NCBI GenBank assembly: GCA_902589795.1
Contig: CACIUJ010000004.1
Coordinates: 1-50,820 of the forward strand
DNA: 50,820 nucleotides
Direction: 5' to 3'
From: an uncultured Pelagibacteraceae bacterium
GTDB taxonomy: Bacteria; Pseudomonadota; Alphaproteobacteria; Pelagibacterales; Pelagibacteraceae
The first letter of the stretch is position 1. Each line of letters starts with the position of its first letter. The notes below the pieces were generated by a model. It searched no databases and was not told where the DNA came from. It saw only the letters and a list, made by a program, of their open reading frames with translations. Below, one piece after another: positions 8,922 through 15,489 of this stretch. The position numbers and the translations under genes were made by a program.

Positions 8922-9451
8922 AAAATAGAGGTTTTACTTTAATAGAACTTCTAGTCGTTGTCGCCATCATCGGTATTCTTGCAGCTGTAGGGGTTACGAC
9001 GTTTACTGGGTTTCAGGAGAAGGCAAAAATTTCTGCAACAAAAGCTAATCATAAAAGCATAGTTAAATTTGTTTCGACACAATTAATGAAATGTTCTTTA
9101 GGAGACGAATTAATTTTAAAACAAAATCCTACAACTGATACTCCCGATCTTTGCCCAGATGTTCTTGCTGGTAATGCTAACAAATTTGCAACACAACTAT
9201 CGTATCATTTCAACAGTTTAAAATGGTGTAATCCAATGGGTTGGAAACATAATTCTGGCACTTGTTTAGAAGCTGTAGAAACTTCAGGAACTGTTGGTGA
9301 AGGATATACAGGTGCAACAAAATTAATAACCTCATCTGGATCTTCATCTACATTAACAATTGATACAAAATATTCATGCGATCCTTTGCCTTTAACCGAA
9401 ATATGTCATGGCAAAGGAAAGTCTTTAACTGCTAACATTAAAATAGAATGA
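8903..9451 (+). CDS. Type IVa major-type prepilin 1
   Basis: Leader MERKLLKNRG with canonical Gly, then FTLIELLVVVAIIGILAAVG and TTFTGFQEKAKISATKANHK, a classic type IVa pilin N-terminus with mature Glu5. The ATG lies 19 bases inside the end of the tip-protein gene, with GGAAGG just upstream as ribosome-binding site; the three later copies lack an evident one. The 182-residue product has a conserved Cys near residue 67 (LMKCSLGD) and several later Cys. It is the first of four tandem paralogues that share residues 11-51 and then diverge. It sits where a pilE-like gene usually follows pilY1. Confidence 0.85.
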   Translation: MERKLLKNRGFTLIELLVVVAIIGILAAVGVTTFTGFQEKAKISATKANHKSIVKFVSTQLMKCSLGDELILKQNPTTDTPDLCPDVLAGNANKFATQLSYHFNSLKWCNPMGWKHNSGTCLEAVETSGTVGEGYTGATKLITSSGSSSTLTIDTKYSCDPLPLTEICHGKGKSLTANIKIE

Positions 9452-9954
9452 AAATCAAAGCCTTCACCCTCATCGAGCTCCTAGTCGTCGTCGCCATCAT
9501 CGGTATTCTGGCTGCGGTGGGTGTTACGACGTTTACTGGGTTTCAGGAGAAGGCAAAGATATCAGCTACTAAAGCAAATCATAAAACCATAGTTAAATTT
9601 ATGACTAGCGAAATTATGAAGTGTTCGCTTGGTGACTCAAATTTAAATTTACTAAAGTCTAATGGTAATGCTACATCAGTTTCTTGCAATCCATCTTCCG
9701 TTAATACAATAACACTTGGCAGTAGATTTGTAGATCACTTTAGAGGTGCTGGTTTCACAAACCCATTTAATATTGAAGATCAGAACGGAACTGTATATGC
9801 TACTTCAGGAAATTCTCCATGGAAAGGGCAAACAAGAATCGTCAATGCTGGAGGTACTAAAATACAAATTGTAACAAAGTATACTGGTAATGATGGACAA
9901 TGGGGAGGAAATACTAACGAAGTACTCATTGACGAAATAATAGACGATAGATAA
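9448..9954 (+). CDS. Type IVa major-type prepilin 2
   Basis: Very short leader MKIKA (Ala, not Gly, before the cut), then the same FTLIELLVVVAIIGILAAVG helix as its neighbours and TTFTGFQEKAKISATKANHK. The first 65 or so residues closely match copy 1, including MKCSLGD, after which the sequences part. The C-terminal strand region ends NDGQWGGNTNEVLIDEI. This matches the untranslated tail of copy 4 (IGQWWNNTNDNIEICWIEV) and proves useful for reading that gene. The ATG overlaps the stop of copy 1 and there is no clear Shine-Dalgarno, so translation is probably coupled. Confidence 0.85.
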   Translation: MKIKAFTLIELLVVVAIIGILAAVGVTTFTGFQEKAKISATKANHKTIVKFMTSEIMKCSLGDSNLNLLKSNGNATSVSCNPSSVNTITLGSRFVDHFRGAGFTNPFNIEDQNGTVYATSGNSPWKGQTRIVNAGGTKIQIVTKYTGNDGQWGGNTNEVLIDEIIDDR

Positions 9955-9956
9955 TC

Positions 9957-10487
9957 ATGAGAGCTTTCACTTTAATAGAACTCTTAGTCGTTGTTGCCAT
10001 CATCGGCATTCTGGCTGCCGTGGGTGTGACGACATTTAGTGGGTTTCAGGAGAAGGCGAAAATTTCAGCCAGTAAAGCTAATTTTAAAAACATAGTAAAA
10101 TTTATAAGCCTTAGTTATTCTAGATGTGAAATAGATGATAAAGTAATGATGAATAATCAATCCGGTGTCTCGACAGATGTAACCAGTGGTTTTTGTAATA
10201 ATAGCCCTCTAGGTGCTTGTCATATTCTTACAGCACATTTTAAATCATTAAAATGGAAAAATCCTTTCACTGACTATTACATAAAAAATAATGTCGATAG
10301 TGAATATGCACTTCATTGCTCTAATTCAGGCTGGCCATCAAAAGAATTAGTTTCAAAAGCGGGTTATATTTTCATAACCAATGTTTCTGGATCTCCCAAA
10401 ACAATGAGGATAGAAATGAGACAAGATAACGACTACAGTGGTAACTGGAGCAAACGCTACTCTAGAAAAGATATTATAATACCTTAA
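9957..10487 (+). CDS. Type IVa major-type prepilin 3
   Basis: The leader is only MRA, among the shortest possible, followed by FTLIELLVVVAIIGILAAVG and TTFSGFQEKAKISASKANFK. The rest of the 176 residues differs strongly from copies 1 and 2, although the conserved Cys after the helix is kept (YSRCEIDD) and the C-terminus again has a GNW-containing strand (YSGNWSKRY). Ala stands before the predicted cut. It starts 2 bases after the stop of copy 2. Confidence 0.83.
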   Translation: MRAFTLIELLVVVAIIGILAAVGVTTFSGFQEKAKISASKANFKNIVKFISLSYSRCEIDDKVMMNNQSGVSTDVTSGFCNNSPLGACHILTAHFKSLKWKNPFTDYYIKNNVDSEYALHCSNSGWPSKELVSKAGYIFITNVSGSPKTMRIEMRQDNDYSGNWSKRYSRKDIIIP

Positions 10488-10493
10488 ATAATT

Positions 10494-11036
10494 ATGTACC
10501 GTCGAGCTTTTACCTTAATAGAACTCCTAGTCGTCGTCGCCATCATCGGAATTCTGGCTGCGGTGGGAGTGAATACGTTTAGTGGATTTCAGGAGAAGGC
10601 GAAAGTTTCTGCAACAAAAGCTAATCATAAAGCTGTTTGTAAATGGACTAACGTGGAATTAATAAAATGTGATTTAGATAGTTCCGAAATTATTTTTAAT
10701 GGCCAAATGCCTTGTTCAACAATAATATCAAAACTTAGTCAAAACCAACAAGATGCAGCATCAGAAGTGTCAAAAGAATTAATAAAAGGTTTAAAAGATA
10801 AGTTTAAAAATCCTTATGGTGCATATGATTCATCGATGGGAGACAACGCTGTCACGGCTGCTGGATGGGGTAAAGATCGTGATTTAGGCTATACGATAAT
10901 CGAACCAACGACCCATTCTTAAACAGGCAAAGCAATATTGAACATACATACATGTAATAAACTTTCCTGTATTGGACAGTGGTGGAACAATACTAATGAT
11001 AATATAGAAATATGCTGGATAGAAGTGCAACCATAG
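10494..11036 (+). pseudogene. Type IVa major-type prepilin 4, interrupted by an in-frame TAA
   Basis: Leader MYRRA, then FTLIELLVVVAIIGILAAVG and the shared block through ATKANHK, with LIKCDLDS keeping the conserved Cys. The frame stops at TAA 10920-10922 after 142 residues, shorter than the 168-182 of the other copies. The same frame then continues without a break for 37 codons (TGKAILNIHTCNKLSCIGQW, then NNTNDNIEICWIEV) to TAG at 11034-11036. This tail is clearly homologous to the end of copy 2 (GQWGGNTNEVLIDEI). The simplest reading is one nonsense change that removes the last strands of the pilin fold. Readthrough, a sequencing error or deliberate phase variation are alternatives. The truncated form could be a non-assembling pilin. 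Confidence 0.8.
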
Positions 11037-11037
11037 T

Positions 11038-11808
11038 TTAAATTAGGATAAAGTTATATAAATATTCGCCAAAAAAAAAATAAATTACTCCTGCGGTAAT
11101 AATATAAGGACCAAAAGGAATTTCAGATTTTAAACTTCTTTTCTTTTTTAATAATGAGGGCATCACCAACAATAATCCAAGTACTGCTGAAACAAATAAA
11201 ACAAATGGTACAGATGGCCATCCAAATAATAATCCAATACCTGCCATCAATTTTGCGTCCCCTAGCCCCATTCCCTCTACTTTTTTAAATGTTCGATAGA
11301 GATAAATGATAATCCAAATTAATGAATACCCAACAATTCCCCCAATGATGGAAAGAATGATGTTTTGAGTAAACACTAAGGTTAGATCAGGTAAAAAGTT
11401 TTTAAAAAAAGCCAAGAAGATAACTCCAAAGTTTAGTACGTCAGGAATTATAAAGTGCTTAAAGTCAATAAAAAATATCATCACATACATCACCAATAAG
11501 ATAGATAGTAATATTGAAGCAAAATAATTTTGATAATTAAGAAAGATTAATAAAAAACCAGTTCCTATTAACAATTCAATAATAAAATATTGTAGTGATA
11601 TTTTTTTTTTACAGGACCTACATTTTCCATTTAATAAGAAAAAAGAAATAACTGGAATATTATCAAACCATTTAATTTTTTTTTTGCACTTAGGACAGTA
11701 AGAACGTCCAAATAATACTTGTTTTCTTTTTGGTAAACGGTAGATACAAACATTAGCAAAACTACCAGCACATAAACCTATTAAAAAAATAAAAATTAAA
11801 TGTTCCAA
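11038..11808 (-). CDS. pilD: Prepilin peptidase (PilD family)
   Basis: Membrane aspartyl protease that removes the prepilin leader and normally N-methylates the new N-terminal residue. The sequence shows the zinc-binding pairs C38-x2-C41 and C63-x2-C66 of the cytoplasmic loop, the first catalytic Asp in FFIDFKHFIIPD (Asp115) and the second in GMGLGDAKL (Asp184), with about seven hydrophobic segments. Length 256 residues is usual. It is convergent with the pilin array: its stop lies one base beyond the TAG that ends the readthrough frame of pilin 4. Its presence beside eight prepilin genes suggests the cassette carries its own processing enzyme. Confidence 0.92.
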   Translation of the reverse strand: MEHLIFIFLIGLCAGSFANVCIYRLPKRKQVLFGRSYCPKCKKKIKWFDNIPVISFFLLNGKCRSCKKKISLQYFIIELLIGTGFLLIFLNYQNYFASILLSILLVMYVMIFFIDFKHFIIPDVLNFGVIFLAFFKNFLPDLTLVFTQNIILSIIGGIVGYSLIWIIIYLYRTFKKVEGMGLGDAKLMAGIGLLFGWPSVPFVLFVSAVLGLLLVMPSLLKKKRSLKSEIPFGPYIITAGVIYFFFGEYLYNFILI

Positions 11809-11967
11809 AGTTAAATATTAATTAATGCTGTTAAGCTTATAATGCTTTCATAACAATAACTTATAAACAAAACACTTTTTTCATAAACTACTTCAAAGTT
11901 TGGAGTGTAAAGAACAACTTTCATAATAGATATTATATACTAAAAAATATGTTCAAATTTAGTTAAT

Positions 11968-12189
11968 TTAAGTATTGCTATTAAACAAATCTTTTATGCA
12001 TCTCACGTATTTAGCAAATACATCAGGTTTCCATATTAATAGAAAAAGGTAGGGAGCTAACGCTGGTGTAATACCAAACCAAAACCATTCATCCCATTGA
12101 AATGTATTGGGTTTATTGTACCAAGTTAGATAACCGATAAAAATTATCCATACTAATGATAGTGTTAAAATTATTTTTACTTTTTTCAT
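11968..12189 (-). CDS. Small two-helix membrane protein of unknown function
   Basis: A 73-residue product starting MKKVKIILTLSLVWIIFIGY, with a first membrane segment, a Trp-rich loop (QWDEWFWFGITP) and a second segment (ALAPYLFLLIW), then a basic tail. I do not recognise the family. It lies alone between the prepilin peptidase gene and the island end, on the same strand as pilD but 159 bases upstream of it. The Trp-rich loop argues for a real protein rather than a chance frame. No function is assigned. Confidence 0.6.
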   Translation of the reverse strand: MKKVKIILTLSLVWIIFIGYLTWYNKPNTFQWDEWFWFGITPALAPYLFLLIWKPDVFAKYVRCIKDLFNSNT

Positions 12190-12221
12190 TATATTTTTAG
12201 TTTATTTAAAAAAAATGAAAA

Positions 12222-12338
12222 AGGATACATGCTTTTAGGATACATGTTAGGATACATAGAATCTGAAGTCTTAAAGTAATACTTAAACATTGAAACTGCA
12301 TCAAAGACCTATTGATTCCATTGCTTTGAAGTCTTAAA
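12222..12338 (+). repeat. Short direct repeats next to the tRNA fragment
   Basis: AGGATACAT occurs three times (12222-12230, 12237-12245, 12249-12257) and TGAAGTCTTAAA twice (12264-12275, 12327-12338). No gene is seen from 12190 to 12445. Directly repeated sites inside an element end, close to the attachment core, are what integrase arm-binding sites look like. The assignment is inferred from position. Confidence 0.6.
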
Positions 12339-12389
12339 ATCATTATATAGAATTGTAGCGTACTAAACGACATTTGTGAATCCACTGTA

Positions 12390-12434
12390 CTACGGACCAG
12401 GAGGTTCTGAGTTCAAGTCCTAGCAGGCGCGCCA
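12390..12434 (+). other. 3' fragment of a tRNA-Arg(ACG) gene, candidate attachment site
   Basis: The sequence CTACGGACCAGG at 12390-12401 matches the anticodon loop (CTACGGA, anticodon ACG) and 3' strand of a tRNA-Arg. It is followed by a TTCAAGT T-loop, a 3' acceptor strand CAGGCGC, discriminator G and encoded CCA ending at 12434. No D arm or 5' acceptor strand lies upstream, and the anticodon stem is not pairable (CTGTA against CCAGG). The T stem has an A-C mismatch. It is therefore not a functional tRNA gene. A lone 3' tRNA end marks the distal attachment site of elements that integrate into tRNA genes. Orientation predicts the intact gene to the left of the window. Confidence 0.75.
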
Positions 12435-12445
12435 GAAAGAATTTT

Positions 12446-12559
12446 ATGTCAAAAAGATATAGTGGAAAATCATTTAAAGACTCAAGCGTAATGAAAAAAG
12501 CAAAGTTAAGTTTTAAAGAAAAAAGAAAGTTGAAAAGGGAAAAAAGGAATAAAAAATGA
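12446..12559 (+). CDS. Small basic protein, 37 residues
   Basis: Open frame from ATG 12446 to TGA 12557-12559 giving MSKRYSGKSFKDSSVMKKAK and a Lys/Arg-rich tail (KEKRKLKREKRNKK). It starts 12 bases after the tRNA fragment and overlaps the next tiny frame by 4 bases (ATGA), the coupling used throughout this window. Composition suggests a nucleic-acid or ribosome-binding peptide, but there is no recognised family. It would be the first gene of the resident chromosome after the island. Confidence 0.5.
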   Translation: MSKRYSGKSFKDSSVMKKAKLSFKEKRKLKREKRNKK

Positions 12560-12633
12560 GTTTACAAAAAGCAGTTATATTTTTTTTAGTCTTAATAGCA
12601 TTATTTGTATTAACTTTATCAATAATATTTTGA
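12556..12633 (+). CDS. Tiny single-span membrane peptide, 25 residues
   Basis: Open frame MSLQKAVIFFLVLIALFVLT followed by LSIIF and TGA at 12631-12633. It is one hydrophobic helix with a short polar N-terminus. It overlaps the preceding small gene by 4 bases and ends 6 bases before the thioesterase start. Coupling on both sides supports translation; function is unknown. Confidence 0.45.
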   Translation: MSLQKAVIFFLVLIALFVLTLSIIF

Positions 12634-12639
12634 AAATTT

Positions 12640-13059
12640 ATGAATAAAAATTTTGAACAAATAAGTATAAAACCAGGTTTTATGAAACATAATGGAGGTT
12701 TGTTATTTAAAACTATTTCAGAAAATGAATATCAATTTAAAACTGTGATAACAGAAAATCATCTTAATGCAGCTGGCATTACTCATGGTGGTTTTATATC
12801 TGCGATGGTTGATGCTGGAGCAGGCACGTCTGCTCACAGAGCTGCTGGTAACAGTCCGTGTGTAACTATTTCTTTAGAATTAAAATTTATTTCTCCAGTT
12901 AAACTAGGACAAGAATTAATCGGAACAACTAAGATACAAAAAAAAACTAAATCAATGGTTTTTTTAACATGCGAATTAAAAACTTCTGATAAAATTGTTG
13001 CTACAGCATCAGGTGTGTGGAAAATATTAAAATTAACAGGAGCGGGACCCGGAGGTTAA
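12640..13059 (+). CDS. PaaI-type hotdog thioesterase
   Basis: A 139-residue single hotdog domain with the PaaI/4HBT pattern: NHLNAAGITHGGFISAMVDA (catalytic Asn/HGG region with Asp), SLELKFISPV and a final strand region VATASGVWKI. Such enzymes hydrolyse acyl-CoA thioesters; the substrate cannot be told from sequence. It is convergent with the TRAP permease gene, only one base apart, and follows two tiny coupled frames. Confidence 0.82.
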   Translation: MNKNFEQISIKPGFMKHNGGLLFKTISENEYQFKTVITENHLNAAGITHGGFISAMVDAGAGTSAHRAAGNSPCVTISLELKFISPVKLGQELIGTTKIQKKTKSMVFLTCELKTSDKIVATASGVWKILKLTGAGPGG

Positions 13060-13060
13060 A

Positions 13061-15424
13061 TTATAAATTGGGCTGCCTTCTATAATTTAAATAACCAAAA
13101 CCAACTAAAAATAATAAAGCAAATGGATAAACAATTGCTTTATTGGGTCTATCTAAATTTTCTATTTTAAATTCGGTAATTACATCTCTCATTTCCATTC
13201 CATCTTTTTTTGCAAGTCCATTAAATTCAAGTTTGTCCACCGTTGTTCTTCCATCTTCATTAATTAAATTTATGCCGTAATCATTTAAAGAAAAATTTTC
13301 ACTGAAACTACCCTTTTCAATTACAAAAAGCTTATATCGATCACCATATTCTGTTCTTCTTGTTATCCTTATATGAACATCTTGGTTAGGTTTTAAAGTT
13401 ATCATTTCTAAAGTATTCATTTGTGTTTCTGTATATTGGTATTTTGGATAAAACTTATCTAATACATAGTCTGGTCTAAATAGTGCCATAGCTAATACGA
13501 TAAATATTATTATTTCGTACCATTTCATTTTATTTATAAACCAACCTTGTGTTGCAGCAGTAAAAACTAATATAGCTATGAGTGAAGTTGTAATTACTGC
13601 AAATCCATGCCAAAAACTTGTAATTCCAATTAATAATAATTCATGATTAAAAATAAAAACTATAGGTAAAATCCCTGTTCTCAAACTATACCAAAAAGCT
13701 TGTATACTAGTTTTAATTGGATCTGCCCTAGATATAGCGGCAGCTGCATATGAAGCTAAACCTACAGGAGGTGTAACATCCGCCATTAGACCGTAATAAA
13801 AAACGTAAAGATGAACTGCTATTATTGGAAAAGCGTATCCTGATGCCCCCGCTACTTCGACAACAACATGAGACATTAAAGCAGCAACAACAATATAGTT
13901 TGCTGTGGTTGGTAATCCCATTCCCAAAATAATACAAAGTACAGCAGTTAAAGTTAATAATGTGATTATATTTCCTCCAGAAATCGTCTCAACAATAATA
14001 ATTAAATTATTGCTCAAACCAGTCGATGCCACAGATCCAACAATGATTCCTGCGGTCGCAATAGCAATACAAACACTAACCATGTTCTTTGCTCCTTTTT
14101 CTAAACCAGCAATTATTGCATTTACACCTGCTATTATTCCATTGAATGGAGTGAGATTATTTTTTTTAGCTATCAACACCTCACGCAAAATAATAATAAC
14201 CATTAAAGAAAGTATTGAATAAAATACTGATGACCCTGCCGTCCATCTTTCAACTAAAAGTAAATAAACTAAAATAAATATTGGTATTAAGTAATGAACA
14301 CCACTTAAAAATGTTTTCCCAAGAGGAGGAATTTCACTTTCGGGCAGTCCTTTAATATTTAGTTTAAGAGACTCAAGATGTGAAATATAAAATAATGCAA
14401 TATAAGATATAACTGCAGGCAAAATAGCGTGGGTTATGACCGTAAAATATGAAATACCAAGTATCTCAGACATTACAAATGCAGCAGCACCCATAATTGG
14501 AGGCATTATTTGTCCATTAACTGAAGCAGCGACTTCAACTGCTCCAGCCTTAACCGCCGGAAGTCCAGTTCTTTTCATAATTGGAATTGTAAAAGTTCCT
14601 GTTGTAACTGTGTTGGCAACTGAAGATCCAGAAATTAATCCAGTTAGGCCAGATGCAAGAATGGCTGCTTTTGCAGGCCCACCTCTCATTTTACCAACTA
14701 TAGCAAATGCTAAACTTAAAAAATATTTTCCTCCCCCAGCTGTATCTAGAATCGCACCAAACAATACAAATAAGAAAATAAAACTCACAGAAACACTTAT
14801 CGGAATTCCAAAAATAGCCTCCCCAGTAAACCAATGATACCCAACTAATCTCTTAATAGATAAACCTTGATGAGCAATTAAATCGGGCATTGACTGTCCA
14901 AAAATTGAAAAAATTAAAAAAATTATAGCGATGATTGCTAACGGAATTCCTATGGCTCGTCTCGTTGCTTCCAATAATAAAATAATTCCAAGGGCTCCCA
15001 TAATTATTTCGTAGGGTATAATTACAGATCCTATTTGAATTTTTGCTAAAATTCCTTGACGATAAACCAAGCCTTCGTAGTCAAAAAAAATATATAAAGT
15101 TACGAAAAGTGATATAAATACAAAAAGAAAATCTGTTATTGATATTTTTGTCTTTTTTTTAGATTTAAAAACTGGATAAATCAAAAAACATAAAGTCATC
15201 CCAAACGCTAAGTGAATTGCTCTGGCAGGAAGATCAATAAATATGCCAAAATCAAAAATAAAAGGCAAAGGAGAAGCATACCAAAGTTGGAACAAAGACC
15301 AAGCTATAGCTACCAAAGCAACTAATTTTAAATTCCAACTATTAGTATTTTTGTCAAGTCCTGAGCCTCTATCAAATTTCTCGAGTAAATCAGATTCGTT
15401 TACTTTTTCGCTACCAGAGTTCAT
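13061..15424 (-). CDS. TRAP transporter fused permease (DctQM type, TAXI family)
   Basis: A 787-residue integral membrane protein in which the small (DctQ-like) and large (DctM-like) TRAP permease parts are fused, as is usual for TAXI-TRAP systems. The DctM part shows FGAILDTAGGGKYFLSLAFA, ILASGLTGLISGSSVANTVT, QIMPPIMGAAAFVMSEILG and MGLPTTANYIVVAAL. It uses an ion gradient to import a substrate bound by the periplasmic receptor, here the upstream gene. The last 130 or so residues add an extra region beyond the core, including a soluble stretch before a final membrane segment. Substrate is unknown. A hairpin terminator precedes it in the same transcript. Confidence 0.92.
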   Translation of the reverse strand: MNSGSEKVNESDLLEKFDRGSGLDKNTNSWNLKLVALVAIAWSLFQLWYASPLPFIFDFGIFIDLPARAIHLAFGMTLCFLIYPVFKSKKKTKISITDFLFVFISLFVTLYIFFDYEGLVYRQGILAKIQIGSVIIPYEIIMGALGIILLLEATRRAIGIPLAIIAIIFLIFSIFGQSMPDLIAHQGLSIKRLVGYHWFTGEAIFGIPISVSVSFIFLFVLFGAILDTAGGGKYFLSLAFAIVGKMRGGPAKAAILASGLTGLISGSSVANTVTTGTFTIPIMKRTGLPAVKAGAVEVAASVNGQIMPPIMGAAAFVMSEILGISYFTVITHAILPAVISYIALFYISHLESLKLNIKGLPESEIPPLGKTFLSGVHYLIPIFILVYLLLVERWTAGSSVFYSILSLMVIIILREVLIAKKNNLTPFNGIIAGVNAIIAGLEKGAKNMVSVCIAIATAGIIVGSVASTGLSNNLIIIVETISGGNIITLLTLTAVLCIILGMGLPTTANYIVVAALMSHVVVEVAGASGYAFPIIAVHLYVFYYGLMADVTPPVGLASYAAAAISRADPIKTSIQAFWYSLRTGILPIVFIFNHELLLIGITSFWHGFAVITTSLIAILVFTAATQGWFINKMKWYEIIIFIVLAMALFRPDYVLDKFYPKYQYTETQMNTLEMITLKPNQDVHIRITRRTEYGDRYKLFVIEKGSFSENFSLNDYGINLINEDGRTTVDKLEFNGLAKKDGMEMRDVITEFKIENLDRPNKAIVYPFALLFLVGFGYLNYRRQPNL

Positions 15425-15450
15425 TAAAATTATAAGAAGGAATAAAAAAA

Positions 15451-15477
15451 AAGGCTCAGTTAACTAACTGAGCCTTT
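15451..15477 (-). terminator. Intra-operon hairpin terminator between TRAP receptor and permease
   Basis: AAGGCTCAGTTA and TAACTGAGCCTT form an almost perfect inverted repeat (12 paired bases, practical loop 4). On the minus strand, the coding direction, it is followed by a run of ten T. It lies between the receptor stop and the permease ribosome-binding site (GAAGGA read on the complement as TCCTTC near 15435). Partial termination here would give more receptor than permease, the usual ratio for binding-protein-dependent uptake. Confidence 0.85.
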
Positions 15478-15489
15478 GATTTTTTGATC

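Larger units (their letters stand above)
8933..10631 (+). repeat. Four copies of a conserved 123-base pilin 5' block
   Basis: The block encoding mature pilin residues 1-41 occurs at 8933-9055, 9463-9585, 9966-10088 and 10509-10631. The copies are nearly identical in DNA, including silent positions such as CGCCATCATCGG and TTTCAGGAGAAGGC. By eye over half the bases in its core are G or C, against roughly a third or less around it, with codons such as GTC, GCC and CTG that are rare elsewhere in the window. Outside the block the four genes share almost no DNA identity. This pattern suggests recent duplication plus gene conversion, or selection for a recombination substrate. Confidence 0.85.

Noticed and set aside
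10920-10925. Frameshift in the fourth pilin
   Set aside because: The tail lies in exactly the same frame as the gene, so only a stop codon, not an indel, separates them.
12384-12434. A complete tRNA gene
   Set aside because: There is no 5' acceptor strand or D arm upstream, the anticodon stem cannot pair and the T stem has a mismatch.
13905-14837. Open frames on the plus strand within the TRAP permease gene
   Set aside because: They are mirror frames of a clear membrane protein gene, with no ribosome site or family motif.
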